Assembly: GCA_022710975.1 (NCBI GenBank)
Contig: JAKLGA010000005.1
Span: 340,518 to 404,517, forward strand
Direction of reading: 5' to 3'
Source of the DNA: Myxococcota bacterium
GTDB lineage: Bacteria; Myxococcota; B64-G9
DNA length: 64,000 nucleotides
Below the pieces are notes generated by a model. It had not been told where the DNA came from, made no database searches, and saw only the letters and a list, made by a program, of their open reading frames with translations. This document shows, in pieces, positions 19,466-29,900 of this stretch. Made by a program: the position numbers and the translations under genes. Numbering within the stretch: position 1 is the stretch's first letter; the number at the start of each line of letters is the position of its first letter.

Positions 19466-19494
19466 GCCGCCCGCGCCACACCTGGGAGGGCCCG

Positions 19495-21084
19495 ATGAAG
19501 CCGCTGCGATCCGTGCTGCCGCTCGCCCTGCTCGCCGCGCTCGCCTGCCTGCCGCTCGGCGCCTGCTCCGGAGGCGGCGGGGAGGGCGACGGGGGGCTCG
19601 ACGCGCTGGACGGCGACGGGGACAACGACCCGGGTCCGCCGCCCTGCACCACCATCAACGACTGCCCGGTGCGCACGGTGTGCATGGGCGGGCTGTGCCA
19701 GCCGGGCACCGCCTGCCTCGGCGACGGGGACTGCCCCGGCGGCAGCGTGTGCCTGCTGATGAAGGAGGTGTGCGTCCCGGAGAACCCGTGCGCCACCGAC
19801 GCGGACTGCACCTCGCAGGCCCTGCCGCACTGCCTGACCGCCAGCGGCCTGTGCGTGCGCTGCCTGGAGGCCGTCCACTGCGGCGATCCGGCCGCGGTGT
19901 TCTGCAACGACCAGTACGAGTGCGAGGCGGTCGGGCCGGACTGCTCCACGGACGCCGACTGCGCGGGCGATCCGGACGGCAAGCTCCACTGCGACCCGGC
20001 CCAGGGCAAGTGCGTCGTGTGTGCGAACGACACCCACTGCAACGGGCAGCACTGCACCCCGGACACCAGGGTGTGCGTCGAGTGCCTGAGCTCCGCCCAC
20101 TGCGGGGTGAACCCCTTCCGCCAGTGCCTGCTGCCCGACAGCGTGTGCGTCGAGTGCCTGACGGACCAGGACTGCACGGGCGGCGAGCGCTGCAACCAGT
20201 CCAGCCACAACTGCACCGCGCTGGTGTGCGCCACCGACCAGGACTGCGCGGCCTCCCCCGACGGCATGTACTGCCTGCCGGCCACGGGCGACTGCGTGCA
20301 GTGCAAGGATCACACCCACTGCGGGGCGCTGCAGTGGTGCCGGACGAACACCTGCCAGAGCGGCTGCCAGACCGACCAGGAGTGCGAGGACAAGGTGGCC
20401 AACACCAACCGCTGCACGGTCGCCACCGGGGCGTGCTACTGGGCCGAGTGCACGCTCGACGCGGACTGCGCCGGCAACCAGGACGGCAGGACCCGCTGCA
20501 AGACCACGAGCGTGCCGAACAACCCGCCCCAGTACTCCTGCGTGCAGTGCACCGACGACGCGCACTGCTCCGAGAACCTGGTGTGCGACGACACCAGCGG
20601 CCAGTTCGTGTGCGAACCCCAGCCCTGCTACCAGTACGCGGACCCGGACGCGCCCTGCGAGCAGATCGACCCCTGCTACCGCTGCGACATGCACGACGGC
20701 CAGTGCAAGCCGCTCGGCACGGTCGACATGGCCTACGATCCCGCCGACCACTGCACCTACGACCCGGGCGATCCCGACGCGCGCGGCGGCTGCTGCCAGG
20801 GCTACTACTGCACCACGACCGAGGCCTGCGAGCGCAACCTGAACTGCCAGAGCGACCTCGACTGCGCGATCGACGCCTACTGCAACGACACCACGTACCA
20901 GTGCGAGGTGGCCTCCTGCTGCGTGCCCGCCTGCACCGGCGGCCAGCTGTGCGTGGGCGTGCGGCCGGACTGCTCCTGCCAGTCGAGCTGCCACGCGGCC
21001 GGCGACAGCTGCGACCCGTTCTCGCCCAACTGCTGCGAGGGCCTGCGCTGCTCCATGTTCTGGCCGATGTGCACCGCTGGGTAG
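19495..21084 (+). CDS. Cys-rich lipoprotein, partner of the preceding gene
   Basis: 529 residues. GGGAGG lies 6 bases before the ATG; the lipobox ends at Cys24 (LGACSGG). The linker DGGLDALDGDGDNDPGPPP is followed by repeated modules (CATDADC, CSTDADCAGDPDG, CTDDAHC), many followed by an HC pair such as VHCGD or THCN. The C-terminal third is richer in aromatic residues (CYQYADPDAPC, CYRCDMHDG) and ends in CCEGLRCSMFWPMCTAG. Probably surface-exposed and disulphide-stabilised; function unknown. Followed by a strong hairpin at 21129. Confidence 0.8.
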   Translation: MKPLRSVLPLALLAALACLPLGACSGGGGEGDGGLDALDGDGDNDPGPPPCTTINDCPVRTVCMGGLCQPGTACLGDGDCPGGSVCLLMKEVCVPENPCATDADCTSQALPHCLTASGLCVRCLEAVHCGDPAAVFCNDQYECEAVGPDCSTDADCAGDPDGKLHCDPAQGKCVVCANDTHCNGQHCTPDTRVCVECLSSAHCGVNPFRQCLLPDSVCVECLTDQDCTGGERCNQSSHNCTALVCATDQDCAASPDGMYCLPATGDCVQCKDHTHCGALQWCRTNTCQSGCQTDQECEDKVANTNRCTVATGACYWAECTLDADCAGNQDGRTRCKTTSVPNNPPQYSCVQCTDDAHCSENLVCDDTSGQFVCEPQPCYQYADPDAPCEQIDPCYRCDMHDGQCKPLGTVDMAYDPADHCTYDPGDPDARGGCCQGYYCTTTEACERNLNCQSDLDCAIDAYCNDTTYQCEVASCCVPACTGGQLCVGVRPDCSCQSSCHAAGDSCDPFSPNCCEGLRCSMFWPMCTAG

Positions 21085-21128
21085 CCCTGTCCTCAGCGTG
21101 TACGACAATCGGGGTCCTGTCGGCTCGC

Positions 21129-21168
21129 CCCCCATCCATGCTCACTCGGCGCTCCGCGTGGATGGGGG
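21129..21168 (+). terminator. Strong GC-rich hairpin after the Cys-rich operon
   Basis: CCCCCATCCA (21129-21138) pairs with TGGATGGGGG (21159-21168), extendable inward by a wobble and a GC pair. There is no T-run, so it is either a Rho-assisted terminator, a transcript-end stabiliser, or part of a structured region before rqcH together with the palindrome at 21186. Confidence 0.5.
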
Positions 21169-21185
21169 CCCCCTCGCCGCCACCC

Positions 21186-21200
21186 CTCTGCAATGCAGAG
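21186..21200. other. Perfect 7-bp palindrome
   Basis: CTCTGCA, one central base, TGCAGAG. It lies between the hairpin at 21129 and a TTGACA at 21273, so it is a candidate operator or RNA hairpin upstream of rqcH. There is no evidence for a particular regulator. Confidence 0.4.
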
Positions 21201-21272
21201 TCCGGCAACACTCCCTCGATGAATCCTTGCCCTCACGCCGGCCCGCAGGGCCGGCGCCAATCCCTCCTCTCC

Positions 21273-21301
21273 TTGACACGCGCGGGGGCGCGGGGTCCCA
21301 T
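21273..21301 (+). promoter_or_regulatory. Possible rqcH promoter
   Basis: A perfect TTGACA -35 is followed after 17 nt by TCCCAT, a poor -10. If it is used, the transcript would begin very close to or inside the first codons, so an upstream promoter is equally possible. Confidence 0.3.
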
Positions 21302-21307
21302 GCGGCT

Positions 21308-22732
21308 GTGAGCCTCTCCATCCAGGAGCTCCGGGACGTGGTGGCCGAGCTCGCGGCGGTGCTGCCCGGGTCCCGCCTGGACAAGCTGCACGCGGTGCGG
21401 CCCGAGGTGCTGCAGCTCGTGCTCCAGCGCCGGGTGCTGATCCTGTCGCTCGAGCCCGGGGCGCTGCGCCTGCACCTGGTCGAGGAGCGCGCGCCCGGCC
21501 CGCCGAGCCCGCCGGCCTGGGTGATGAAGGCCCGGGCCGAGCTCCTCAACCTGCCGCTCGCCTCGCTCGAGCTCCTGGGCGACGACCGCGTGGTGCGGCT
21601 CGCCTTCGAGGGCCGGCGCGGCCGCCGGGCGCTGGTGGCCGAGCTGTTCGGCCGGAGCGGCCGGCTGCTCCTGCTCGACGGCGAGGAGCGCGTGCTGTAC
21701 CCGCTGCTCGGGGCCGGCCAGCGCGGGCAGCCCTACGCCCCGCCCGCGCGCGCCGCGCGGCCCGGCCCGCCGAGCCGCTTCCCGGCGCCCGAGCCCGGCG
21801 CGCTCGCCGTCAACCGGGCCGTGGAGGCCCACTACCGGGAGCTCCTGGCCGCGAGCGAGCTCGCCCGCGCCCGGCGGGAAGCCGCCCGGCCGCTGGCGGC
21901 GCGACGGGAGCGGGCCCGGCGCCGCGTCGGGGCCATCGAGGCCGATCTCGCGCGCATCGCCGGGGCCGACGGGCTCTCGCGCCAGGCCGAGGCCCTCAAG
22001 CACGGGCTGCAGCTCGTCCCGCGCGGCGCGGCGCGGGCGAGCCTGCCCGATCCCTTCGACCCCCAGGGCCCGCCGGTGGAGATCGCGCTGGACCCGGCCG
22101 TGGAGCCCGTGGTCCACATGCAGCGGCTCTTCTCCCGCGCCCGGCGGCTGCGCCAGGCCCGCCCGAAGGTCGAGGCGCGCCTGCGAGAGGCCCGGGCCGA
22201 GCTCGAGTCTTGCGAGCGGGCCCTGCAGGCCATCGAGGCGGCCGCGGACGCCGGGGCGCTCGGCGCGCTCGCCCTGCCCGGGGCCGGCGCCGCGGCGCGG
22301 CCCTCACCCGCGCCGCGCGCGCGCGGGCCGGCCCGGCGACAGCCCTTCAAGCGCTACCTGTCCGCCGCGGGGCGGGAGATCCTGGTGGGCCGCTCCGGCC
22401 GCGACAACCACGCCCTCTCGTTCCAGGTGGCCCGCGGCAGCGACCTGTGGCTGCACACCCGGGACGCGGCCGGCGCCCACGTGGTCGTGCGCCTGGCGCG
22501 GGACGAGGAGCTGGACGAGGCCAGCCTGCTGGACGCGGCCACGCTGGCGGTGCATCACAGCCCGCTCCGGGACGCGGCCAAGGCCGAGGTCACCTACACC
22601 CTGGCCAAGCACGTCCACCCCATCAAGGGCGCCCCGCCCGGGCTGGTGTCCGTGGCCCGCGGCAAGACCCTCCTGGTGCGCATGGACCCGGCCCGCCTGG
22701 CCCGCCTGGAGCGCACCCGTCCAGAGACATAA
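21308..22732 (+). CDS. rqcH: RqcH/NFACT ribosome-rescue factor
   Basis: 474 residues from the GTG at 21308. RqcH binds stalled 50S-peptidyl-tRNA complexes and recruits tRNA-Ala to add alanine tails that mark proteins for degradation. The N-terminal NFACT-N domain contains the DR motif (Asp93-Arg94 in LLGDDRVVRL) needed for tRNA recruitment. A charged helical middle (~190-330) follows, then the NFACT-R domain (~345-455: GREILVGRSGRDNHALSF, DLWLHTRDAAGAHVV, HPIKGAPPGLVSV). It is shorter than the ~570-residue Bacillus protein, mostly in the middle. The start is inferred from homology (VSLSIQELR); there is no convincing ribosome site, and no other in-frame start was found nearby. Confidence 0.9.
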   Translation: MSLSIQELRDVVAELAAVLPGSRLDKLHAVRPEVLQLVLQRRVLILSLEPGALRLHLVEERAPGPPSPPAWVMKARAELLNLPLASLELLGDDRVVRLAFEGRRGRRALVAELFGRSGRLLLLDGEERVLYPLLGAGQRGQPYAPPARAARPGPPSRFPAPEPGALAVNRAVEAHYRELLAASELARARREAARPLAARRERARRRVGAIEADLARIAGADGLSRQAEALKHGLQLVPRGAARASLPDPFDPQGPPVEIALDPAVEPVVHMQRLFSRARRLRQARPKVEARLREARAELESCERALQAIEAAADAGALGALALPGAGAAARPSPAPRARGPARRQPFKRYLSAAGREILVGRSGRDNHALSFQVARGSDLWLHTRDAAGAHVVVRLARDEELDEASLLDAATLAVHHSPLRDAAKAEVTYTLAKHVHPIKGAPPGLVSVARGKTLLVRMDPARLARLERTRPET

Positions 22733-22819
22733 CGGCTCGTAGAATATTGGTTTTCGTGGGCCTGGCACCCCCCGCGAGGGCGACCTCCGTCCCCGATGTG
22801 GGATAATGTGGTCATTTTT

Positions 22820-22848
22820 TTGACAGGTTTGAAATAGCCATTTACCAT
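22820..22848 (+). promoter_or_regulatory. Sigma-70-like promoter of ftsK
   Basis: TTGACA preceded by a T-rich tract, 17-nt spacer, TACCAT, 65 bases before the ftsK ATG. The region is notably AT-rich compared with its surroundings. Confidence 0.65.
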
Positions 22849-22912
22849 TGGGCGCATACAGGAAGGATCCCAAGTGAATTCTCGAGGGATCCAAGGCGCG
22901 AGGAAGGAAACC

Positions 22913-25801
22913 ATGGCCCACAACAGGCGCATCGCTCCGAAGAAGGTCGAGAAGAAGGCCGAGGGCAAGGCGGTCGGTGGCGACAGGCGGCACGAGGTGG
23001 CGGGTGTCATCTTCTCCCTGGCCGCCGGCATCGTCCTGCTGTCGCTCGCCTCCTACGACCCGGCCGATCCCATCTTCCAGGGCGCGGGCCAGAAGGCCCA
23101 CAACCTGGTGGGGCTGGTGGGCGCCTACCTGGCCGACGGGCTGCTGTTCTGCCTGGGCGTCGGCGCCTTCCTGATCGTGGGGGCGCTGGCCTACGTGGCC
23201 GGGGCGGCCTTCACCCGCGGCGGCCTGGCCTTCCGCGCCCGCAAGGTGGTCGGCTACACCTCCCTGGTGATCTGCGCCGCGGCGCTGGCCCACATCCTGC
23301 TCGAGGGGCGGCCCGTGCTGGGGCACGCCCCGGGCGGGCTGCTGGGCGAGGTGGCGGGCGGGTTGTGCGTCTCGCTGCTGGCCGGCGCCGGCTCCGTCGT
23401 GGTGCTGAGCGCGGGCGCGCTGCTCGCCCTCATCTCCGCCACCGGCCTCAGCCTGACCCGGACCGGGCGGTGGCTGGGCCGGGGCCTGGCCTTGGCCGGC
23501 CGGGCCGCGGGCAGGGCGCTGTGCTTCAGCGGGCGCCACGCCGGGCGGGCGCTGGCCGCGGCCGGGCTGGCCATGGGCCGCTGGCTGCGCGAGCAGACCC
23601 GGGAGTTCATCCGCGCGCTGCGCGAGCGGCCCGAGCCGGCGTTGGCCCACGCCTCCCCGGAGGCCGGGCCGGTGTCCGCGCCGCAGTTCTCCGAGCCGAT
23701 CCTCGAGGCCGCGATCGTGCCGGCCCGCGCCGGGCGGAGCCGCATGCGCGGCCTGCTGGCGCCGCCGATGAGCGACCCGCCCCCGCTCGGCCGCCGCGAG
23801 CCGGCGGTGGTCACCTCGGAGCCGCCGCCCGCGTCCGAGCCCACCTTCGAGCCGGACGAGCCCGGACCGGTCCAGGCCTCCCCCGAGCCCCGGGCCGAGC
23901 CGGCGCCCCTGCCCGCGCCGCCGGCCGCGACCCGCGAGGCGGCCCGGCGCATGCCCGAGATCGTCATCCCGCGCCCGGACGACGGCCGGGAGGAGGCCGC
24001 GGCGGTGCGCGAGGCCCGCGAGGAGCCGAAGCCCCCGCCCTCCCCGGACTACCGCAACTTCCAGCTCCCCTCGATCGACTTCCTGCAGGTCGGGGTCCAG
24101 GAGGAGACGGTCATCGACGAGGCCCAGCTGCACGAGTACGCCCGGCGGCTGGAGGCCAAGCTCAAGGACTACGGCATCGACGGCTGCGTGACCAAGATCA
24201 TGCCGGGCCCCGTGGTGACCATGTACGAGTACGCCCCGGGCCCGGGCATCAAGGTGTCCAAGATCTCCAGCCTGAGCCAGGATCTCGCGCTGGCGCTCGA
24301 GGCCTTCAGCGTGCGCATCATCGCCCCCATCCCTGGGCGCGCCGTGGTGGGCATCGAGGTGTCCAACAAGACCCGCAAGACGGTCTACGCGCGCGAGATC
24401 GTCGAGCACCCGGCCTTCGTCAAGAGCAAGTCCAAGCTCACCCTGGTGCTGGGCAAGAACATCGAGGGCGCCCCCTTCGTGACCGATCTGAACAAGATGC
24501 CCCACCTGCTGGTGGCCGGCGCCACCGGCACCGGCAAGAGCGTGGCGCTCAACACCATGATCGCTTCCATCCTGTACAAGGCCACGCCCGAGGACGTGCG
24601 CTTCATCATGGTGGATCCCAAGGTGCTCGAGCTGTCGCTGTACGAGGGCATCCCCCACCTGTTGCTGCCGGTGGTCACCGACCCGCGCAAGGCCCAGGCC
24701 GCCCTGCAGTGGGCGGTCAACGAGATGGAGCGCCGCATCCGCGTCCTGCACGCGGCCGGGGTGCGCAACCTGGACGCCTACAACGCCAAGGTGGAGAAGC
24801 TGAAGGCGGGCCAGGCCGCGGCGGAGGCAGAGGCCGCGGTCCAGGCGGACGAAGGGGACGAAGGGGACGGGCCGGAGGCCTCCGCGGAGGCCGTGCAGGA
24901 GCAGGCCGTGCCGCCCGAGGCCGCCCTGCCCGAGACTGCTCCGGCCGAGGCCGCCCCGGCCGAGGCCGCCCCGGCCGAGGCCGCCCCGGCCCCGCTGGGC
25001 ATGGCCGCGCCCGGCGTGCCGCGCTCCAAGAAGATCCTGGTCATCGACCGCACCGCCGCCCACCCGGAGGACGAGCTGCAGGTCATCGAGGTGAAGCCCG
25101 GCCAGGAAGACGGCGCCCCGGCCGAGGGCCCGCGCTGGGACAAGCTGCCCCACGTGGTGATCGTGATCGACGAGCTGGCCGACCTGATGATGACCGCCAG
25201 CCGCGAGGTGGAGACCAACATCGCCCGCATCGCCCAGAAGGCCCGCGCGGCCGGCATCCACCTGATCGTGGCCACCCAGCGCCCGTCGGTGAACGTGATC
25301 ACCGGCCTCATCAAGGCCAACCTGCCCGCGCGCATCTCCTTCCGGGTGGCCTCCAAGGTGGACGCGCGCACCATCCTGGACGCGAACGGCTCCGAGTCGC
25401 TGCTGGGCAACGGCGACATGCTGTTCCACCCGCCCACCACCTCCGAGCTGATCCGGGTGCACGGCGCGCTGATCACCGAGGACGAGATCGAGAAGCTGGT
25501 GACGCACCTGCGCAAGCAGGGCGAGCCCGTCTACGACGAGAGCATCCTGGCCTCGGCCGAGGAGGGCGAGGAGGGCGAGGGCGCCGCCGAGGAGGAGGAC
25601 CACGACGAGATGTACGACCTGGCCGTCCAGATCGTGTCCGAGCTGGGCCAGGCCTCCACCTCCATGGTCCAGCGCAAGCTGCGCATCGGCTACAACCGCG
25701 CCGCCCGCCTGATCGAGCGCATGGAGCGCGAGGGCATCGTCGGCCCGGCCGACGGCGCCCGCCCGCGCGAGGTCCTCATCCACAACCCGATGCCGACCTG
25801 A
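22913..25801 (+). CDS. ftsK: DNA translocase FtsK with an enlarged motor insertion
   Basis: 962 residues from the ATG at 22913 (GAGGAAGG upstream). Membrane-anchored hexameric motor that moves chromosome ends through the division septum. Four to five transmembrane segments fill residues ~30-185, followed by a Pro/Glu linker to ~375. The motor has Walker A GATGTGKS (Lys542), Walker B VIVIDELADLMM (Asp753), ATQRPSVNVITG and a C-terminal gamma winged-helix domain (~900-962: MVQRKLRIGYNRAARLIERM), which reads KOPS-type polarity sites. Walker A and B are 211 residues apart versus about 124 in E. coli FtsK; the extra ~85-90 residues are an Ala/Glu/Pro segment with APAEA repeats. Flanked by its own promoter. 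Confidence 0.95.
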   Translation: MAHNRRIAPKKVEKKAEGKAVGGDRRHEVAGVIFSLAAGIVLLSLASYDPADPIFQGAGQKAHNLVGLVGAYLADGLLFCLGVGAFLIVGALAYVAGAAFTRGGLAFRARKVVGYTSLVICAAALAHILLEGRPVLGHAPGGLLGEVAGGLCVSLLAGAGSVVVLSAGALLALISATGLSLTRTGRWLGRGLALAGRAAGRALCFSGRHAGRALAAAGLAMGRWLREQTREFIRALRERPEPALAHASPEAGPVSAPQFSEPILEAAIVPARAGRSRMRGLLAPPMSDPPPLGRREPAVVTSEPPPASEPTFEPDEPGPVQASPEPRAEPAPLPAPPAATREAARRMPEIVIPRPDDGREEAAAVREAREEPKPPPSPDYRNFQLPSIDFLQVGVQEETVIDEAQLHEYARRLEAKLKDYGIDGCVTKIMPGPVVTMYEYAPGPGIKVSKISSLSQDLALALEAFSVRIIAPIPGRAVVGIEVSNKTRKTVYAREIVEHPAFVKSKSKLTLVLGKNIEGAPFVTDLNKMPHLLVAGATGTGKSVALNTMIASILYKATPEDVRFIMVDPKVLELSLYEGIPHLLLPVVTDPRKAQAALQWAVNEMERRIRVLHAAGVRNLDAYNAKVEKLKAGQAAAEAEAAVQADEGDEGDGPEASAEAVQEQAVPPEAALPETAPAEAAPAEAAPAEAAPAPLGMAAPGVPRSKKILVIDRTAAHPEDELQVIEVKPGQEDGAPAEGPRWDKLPHVVIVIDELADLMMTASREVETNIARIAQKARAAGIHLIVATQRPSVNVITGLIKANLPARISFRVASKVDARTILDANGSESLLGNGDMLFHPPTTSELIRVHGALITEDEIEKLVTHLRKQGEPVYDESILASAEEGEEGEGAAEEEDHDEMYDLAVQIVSELGQASTSMVQRKLRIGYNRAARLIERMEREGIVGPADGARPREVLIHNPMPT
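24944..24988 (+). repeat. Three perfect 15-bp repeats inside ftsK
   Basis: GCCGAGGCCGCCCCG occurs three times in tandem and encodes the APAEA repeats of the motor insertion. It is in frame, so length changes would be tolerated. Confidence 0.9.
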
Positions 25802-25960
25802 GCCCCGGCCCACCCGCCGTGACCGGTCCGTGACCCGGCCGTGACACGCCGCGCCCCGTGATTCCGGGGGCTTGCTCCATTCTCCGGGCGTCCTTGCCAC
25901 CATCAGCCGGCCGCGGGTTACACCCCTCGGAACCGGGGCGGGAGAAAAGCGAGCGGTGCC

Positions 25961-26995
25961 TTGACGCACGAGGAACACGCAGGCCTCCGGCCCGGGCCGG
26001 TGCGGCGCTGGCGGCCCGCCCCCTGGCTGGCGCTGGCGCTCCTGGCCGCGACCCCGGCGGCCCGGGCCGAGGAGGCCGTGGCCGCCGAGCCGGCCGCGCA
26101 GTCCGAGGACCGGGCCATGTGGCGGGGCTCGTTCCTGAGCTACCGCAACTCGGTCAGCCTGAACTCCTTCGATCGGGGCGCCGAGCTGACCTACGACCCG
26201 AGCTACCTGATGGGCCTCGAGCTGGGTCCCCGCCTGTGGTTCGGCGACGCGCTGTACGTGCGCGCCAGCCTGGCCATGCAGGTGGAGCTCACCACGGCGG
26301 ACGACACCACCTACCAGCACGAGCTGGTGCTCGGCGATCTGGCCGTGGTGGCCGGCCTGTCGAAGATCCTCACCCTCCCCCTGGTCGGGGTGGACGTCAG
26401 CTTCGACCTGGTGCTGACCACCCCCACCAGCAAGCTGTCCCAGGCCCGCAGCCTGCGGGTGGGCTTCGGCCCCGGGCTGCGCCTGTCGCGCTCCTTCGAC
26501 CTGCTGGCGGGCCTCGAGGTCGGCTACACGCTGCGCTTCAACGGCAACCTGCACCGCTACACCACCTCCACCTCCGAGACGGCCAGCATCGTCGGCTGCA
26601 CGGCCACCGACGGCTCCTGCGACCCCTTCCGCAACTCGGGGCTGCGCAACAGCCAGCTCCGGGTGGTGAACAGCCTGGACCTCAGCCTGGCCTTCCTGTC
26701 CTGGCTGCGCCTGGAGCTGGCCTACGGGCTGGTGCTCGACTGGACCTACCCGTTCGACGACGATGGGGGCAGCCGGCAGCAGCGCCACGGCTCGCAGTTC
26801 GACGCCGCGCTCGCCTTCCAGGCCCTGCCGTCCCTGGGCGTCGCGCTCGGCCTCAGCACCGTCAGCCCCCAGCTCGCGCCCGACGCGTCCTACTACAACC
26901 CGTTCTACAACCGCTACTCGCTGGTCTACCTGGACCTGCGCCTGGACTTCGGTGGGCTCGTCGAGCAGCTCACCCGAGAAGACGGAGAGGACTGA
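25961..26995 (+). CDS. Outer-membrane beta-barrel protein
   Basis: 344 residues from a TTG at 25961; a GTG at 26000 (VRRWRPAPWLALALLAATPAARA) would leave a more typical signal peptide, so the start is uncertain. The mature protein is made of alternating amphipathic strands (ELGPRLWFGDALYVRASLAMQV and similar) ending in SLVYLDLRLDFGGLVEQ, as in 10-14-strand barrels. It contains one Cys pair in GCTATDGSCDPF. It ends one base before the giant metalloprotease gene, so the two are almost certainly made together and may act as a pair. A weak promoter candidate is TTGCCA at 25893 with GTTACA 17 nt downstream. Confidence 0.75.
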   Translation: MTHEEHAGLRPGPVRRWRPAPWLALALLAATPAARAEEAVAAEPAAQSEDRAMWRGSFLSYRNSVSLNSFDRGAELTYDPSYLMGLELGPRLWFGDALYVRASLAMQVELTTADDTTYQHELVLGDLAVVAGLSKILTLPLVGVDVSFDLVLTTPTSKLSQARSLRVGFGPGLRLSRSFDLLAGLEVGYTLRFNGNLHRYTTSTSETASIVGCTATDGSCDPFRNSGLRNSQLRVVNSLDLSLAFLSWLRLELAYGLVLDWTYPFDDDGGSRQQRHGSQFDAALAFQALPSLGVALGLSTVSPQLAPDASYYNPFYNRYSLVYLDLRLDFGGLVEQLTREDGED

Positions 26996-26996
26996 C

Positions 26997-29900
26997 ATGA
27001 AGCCACACTGCCTGCGCTGGACGCTCGCCGCCGCCCTGCTCCTGCCGGCCTGCGCCGAGCAGCTCCCGCCCGTGAACCGGGTCCAGCCGTACGCCCTGGA
27101 GAAGCGCTACTTCGTGGGCGAGGACCTGCAGGACGCGGCCGACAACCCCGAGTTCTGGACCCAGGGCACGCTCATCGACGTCGGCTACGGCGCGGCCCAG
27201 GACGGCCTGTTCACCTCCACCTACGCCCAGCCCATGGCGCGCATCCGCTGGGAGATCACCGAGAACCTGCTGCTCGGCCGCCTGGCCTACGAGCGCATCC
27301 AGGACTCCGACGGCAAGGGGGCCGGCCGGGCCACCAACGACGGGGTGATCGTGGTGGCCTTCCCCGTCGAGAGCCACTTCGACATCGTGCGCGCCTACAA
27401 CCCCACCACCGGCGAGCAGCTCAACGTGCTCGAGGAGAACAGCTCCGACCGGCCGTGGTACGAGCGCGAGTACATGCGGGTGGACTGGTCGCGCAACATG
27501 AACACCGACTCCTACGACTTCGACACGCTGTCGATGCTGGGCGTCTACGGCGGGGTGACCTACGAGTCGCTGGACTACGACGTGACCGACCCCGGGGATC
27601 CCGACGCCCCCGTGCTGGATCTGGAGAACGGCTACTTCGACGTGACCAACAAGGCCTTCGCCACGCCGCAGCTGGTCGATCTGGCCTACCTGGGCTGGGG
27701 CATCGACAGCTTCCCGGCCTGCTTCCTGGAGGCGGACTTCACCGGCGGCTCGGCGCCGGCGGGCAGCTGCAACCCGGTGGAGCTGACCATCCGCCAGTCG
27801 TTCCGCCGCGTGGACGAGGGCGACTTCGAGCCGATCCACTGGGACGGGCAGCGCTTCCAGTCCTTCGGCGGCTTCACCACCGACCGCTACGGCTTCGCCC
27901 GCAACTACGGCATGGCCGACGCCCTGTGGTACCGCTTCCTGAACCACCACCGCATCTGGGAGCGCTCGCACTACTACCAGGATCCCGAGGCCATGACCGG
28001 CCCCGTGGCCTGCAACACGCCCGAGACCACCGGCTTCGGCGACGACCCCAACCGCGACGAGGACGCCGACGGCACCGCGGACGAGTGCGCCGCGGCCGGG
28101 GCGGGCTCGCGCTGCGACATCTTCCGCCAGCGCTGCACCCTGCCCTACGCCCAGCGCGAGGTCCGCGCGCTGGCCTGGTACTACTCCGATGGCTCCGACC
28201 CCTTCTACTTCGAGCCCACCCGCGAGGCCGCCCACCAGTGGGACGTGGCCCTGCGCCAGGCCGTGGTCACCGCCCGCTACGTGGAGTGCCAGCGCACGGG
28301 CGGCCAGGGCTGCGCCGGGAGCTACCCGGTGCCGACCGGCCAGCAGGTGGAGAACGAGGACGCCCTCAACCTGGCACGCGAGGTGGACGACTGCCGCGCC
28401 CGCCTGTCCGCCTCCGCCGAGGACTGCCAGGCGCTGGCCGACAGCCTGGGCTCGGCCCGCGGCTACAGCCCGGCGGTGGTGGCGCTGGCGAAGATGCCCG
28501 AGATGGTGGTGCTGTGCCACAGCCCGGTGGAGGCCGCGGATCCCGAGGTCTGCGGCGGCCCGGCGGACCGCCTGCCCCCGGGCCTGACGGCGGCCGAGTG
28601 CGCGGAGGCCCGCGAGGGGGGCGACGAGCTCACCCAGCAGCTCTGCGCCCAGGCCCGCCACGCGCGGCGCGGCGATCTGCGCTACCACCAGATCAACGTG
28701 ATCCCCGAGCCGCAGACCCCCTCGCCCTGGGGCATCATGGTGGACTCCATCGACCCCGTCAGCGGCATGAGCGTGGCGGCCAGCATCAACGTGTGGTCCT
28801 ACATCAACGACCTCATCAGCCAGCTCACCCTGGACCAGATCCGCTACCTCAAGGGCGAGCTGCGCTCGGTCGACGTGACCGAGGGCCGGTTCATCGAGGA
28901 CTGGGCCCAGGCGGCCCAGTCCGCCGGCAGCCACGGCGTGCTGCCCAAGCTCAGCCGCGCGGAGCTCAACCAGCTCGTGGCCGAGTTCAGCGGCGGCACG
29001 CCCGAGCAGGTCGAGCGCGGCGTGGGCGGCCTGCCGGACCAGGTGCAGCAGGAGGTCCGCAGCGCCAACCACGACATCCGCGCCGTGCGCGCGACGGTGG
29101 ACGCCCCCTCGACCCACAAGGCCGTCTACGCCTCCCGGCTCCGGGCCGCCCAGGGCACGGAGTTCGAGGCCGCCCTGATGACGCCCATGCTCCAGGCGCT
29201 GACCGGCACGCTGGGGCTGCCGCTGAGCGACGCGGTGATGAACCTGGCCTCCCCGCTGCGCGGCGCCAACCCCGCCATGCAGCGCGAGTTCAGGCAGGCC
29301 AAGGAGGAGGCGCTGGCCAGGCGCGGCGCCTGCATCCTGCACCCGGACGAGTCCATCGCCCCGGTGTCCCTGCCCGGGCTGGCGGACGTGCTCGAGGCCA
29401 AGTTCGAGCGCTTCAACCCGGCCGATCCCCGGGCGGTCCAGCAGGTGCGGGCCGAGCGCATGCGCCAGTACGTGGCCCGCCGCATGCACATGTCCGTCAT
29501 CGCCCACGAGATGGGCCACTCGGTCGGCCTGCGGCACAACTTCGTGTCCTCGTCCGACGCGCTCGACTACCGCCCGCAGTACTGGCAGCTGCGCACGCGC
29601 AACGGCCAGGTGACCACGCCCTGCCAGGACCTCACCGCCGACGGCGACAGCTGCGTGGGCCCGCGCTACTTCGATCCGGTCACCGCCGAGGAGCGCAACA
29701 ACCTGATCTGGATGTGGATGCACTCCTCCATCATGGAGTACCCGGGCGACATCACCCAGGACATGCTGGGCCTGGGGGTGTACGACTTCGCCGCGGTGCG
29801 CATGCTGTACGGCGACGCGGCCCCGGTGCACGCCGACCCGAGCTTCAACGCCGGCACCGCCCGCGGCGCCGCCATGCTGGACAAGATGGACTCCTTCGGC

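Noticed and set aside
22861..22895. Cluster of restriction-type hexamers (GGATCC, GAATTC, CTCGAG, GGATCC) resembling a cloning polylinker upstream of ftsK
   Set aside because: The flanking promoter, ribosome site and ftsK frame are natural and continuous, and no vector sequence is visible. Chance is the simplest explanation, although checking independent reads would exclude a library artefact.
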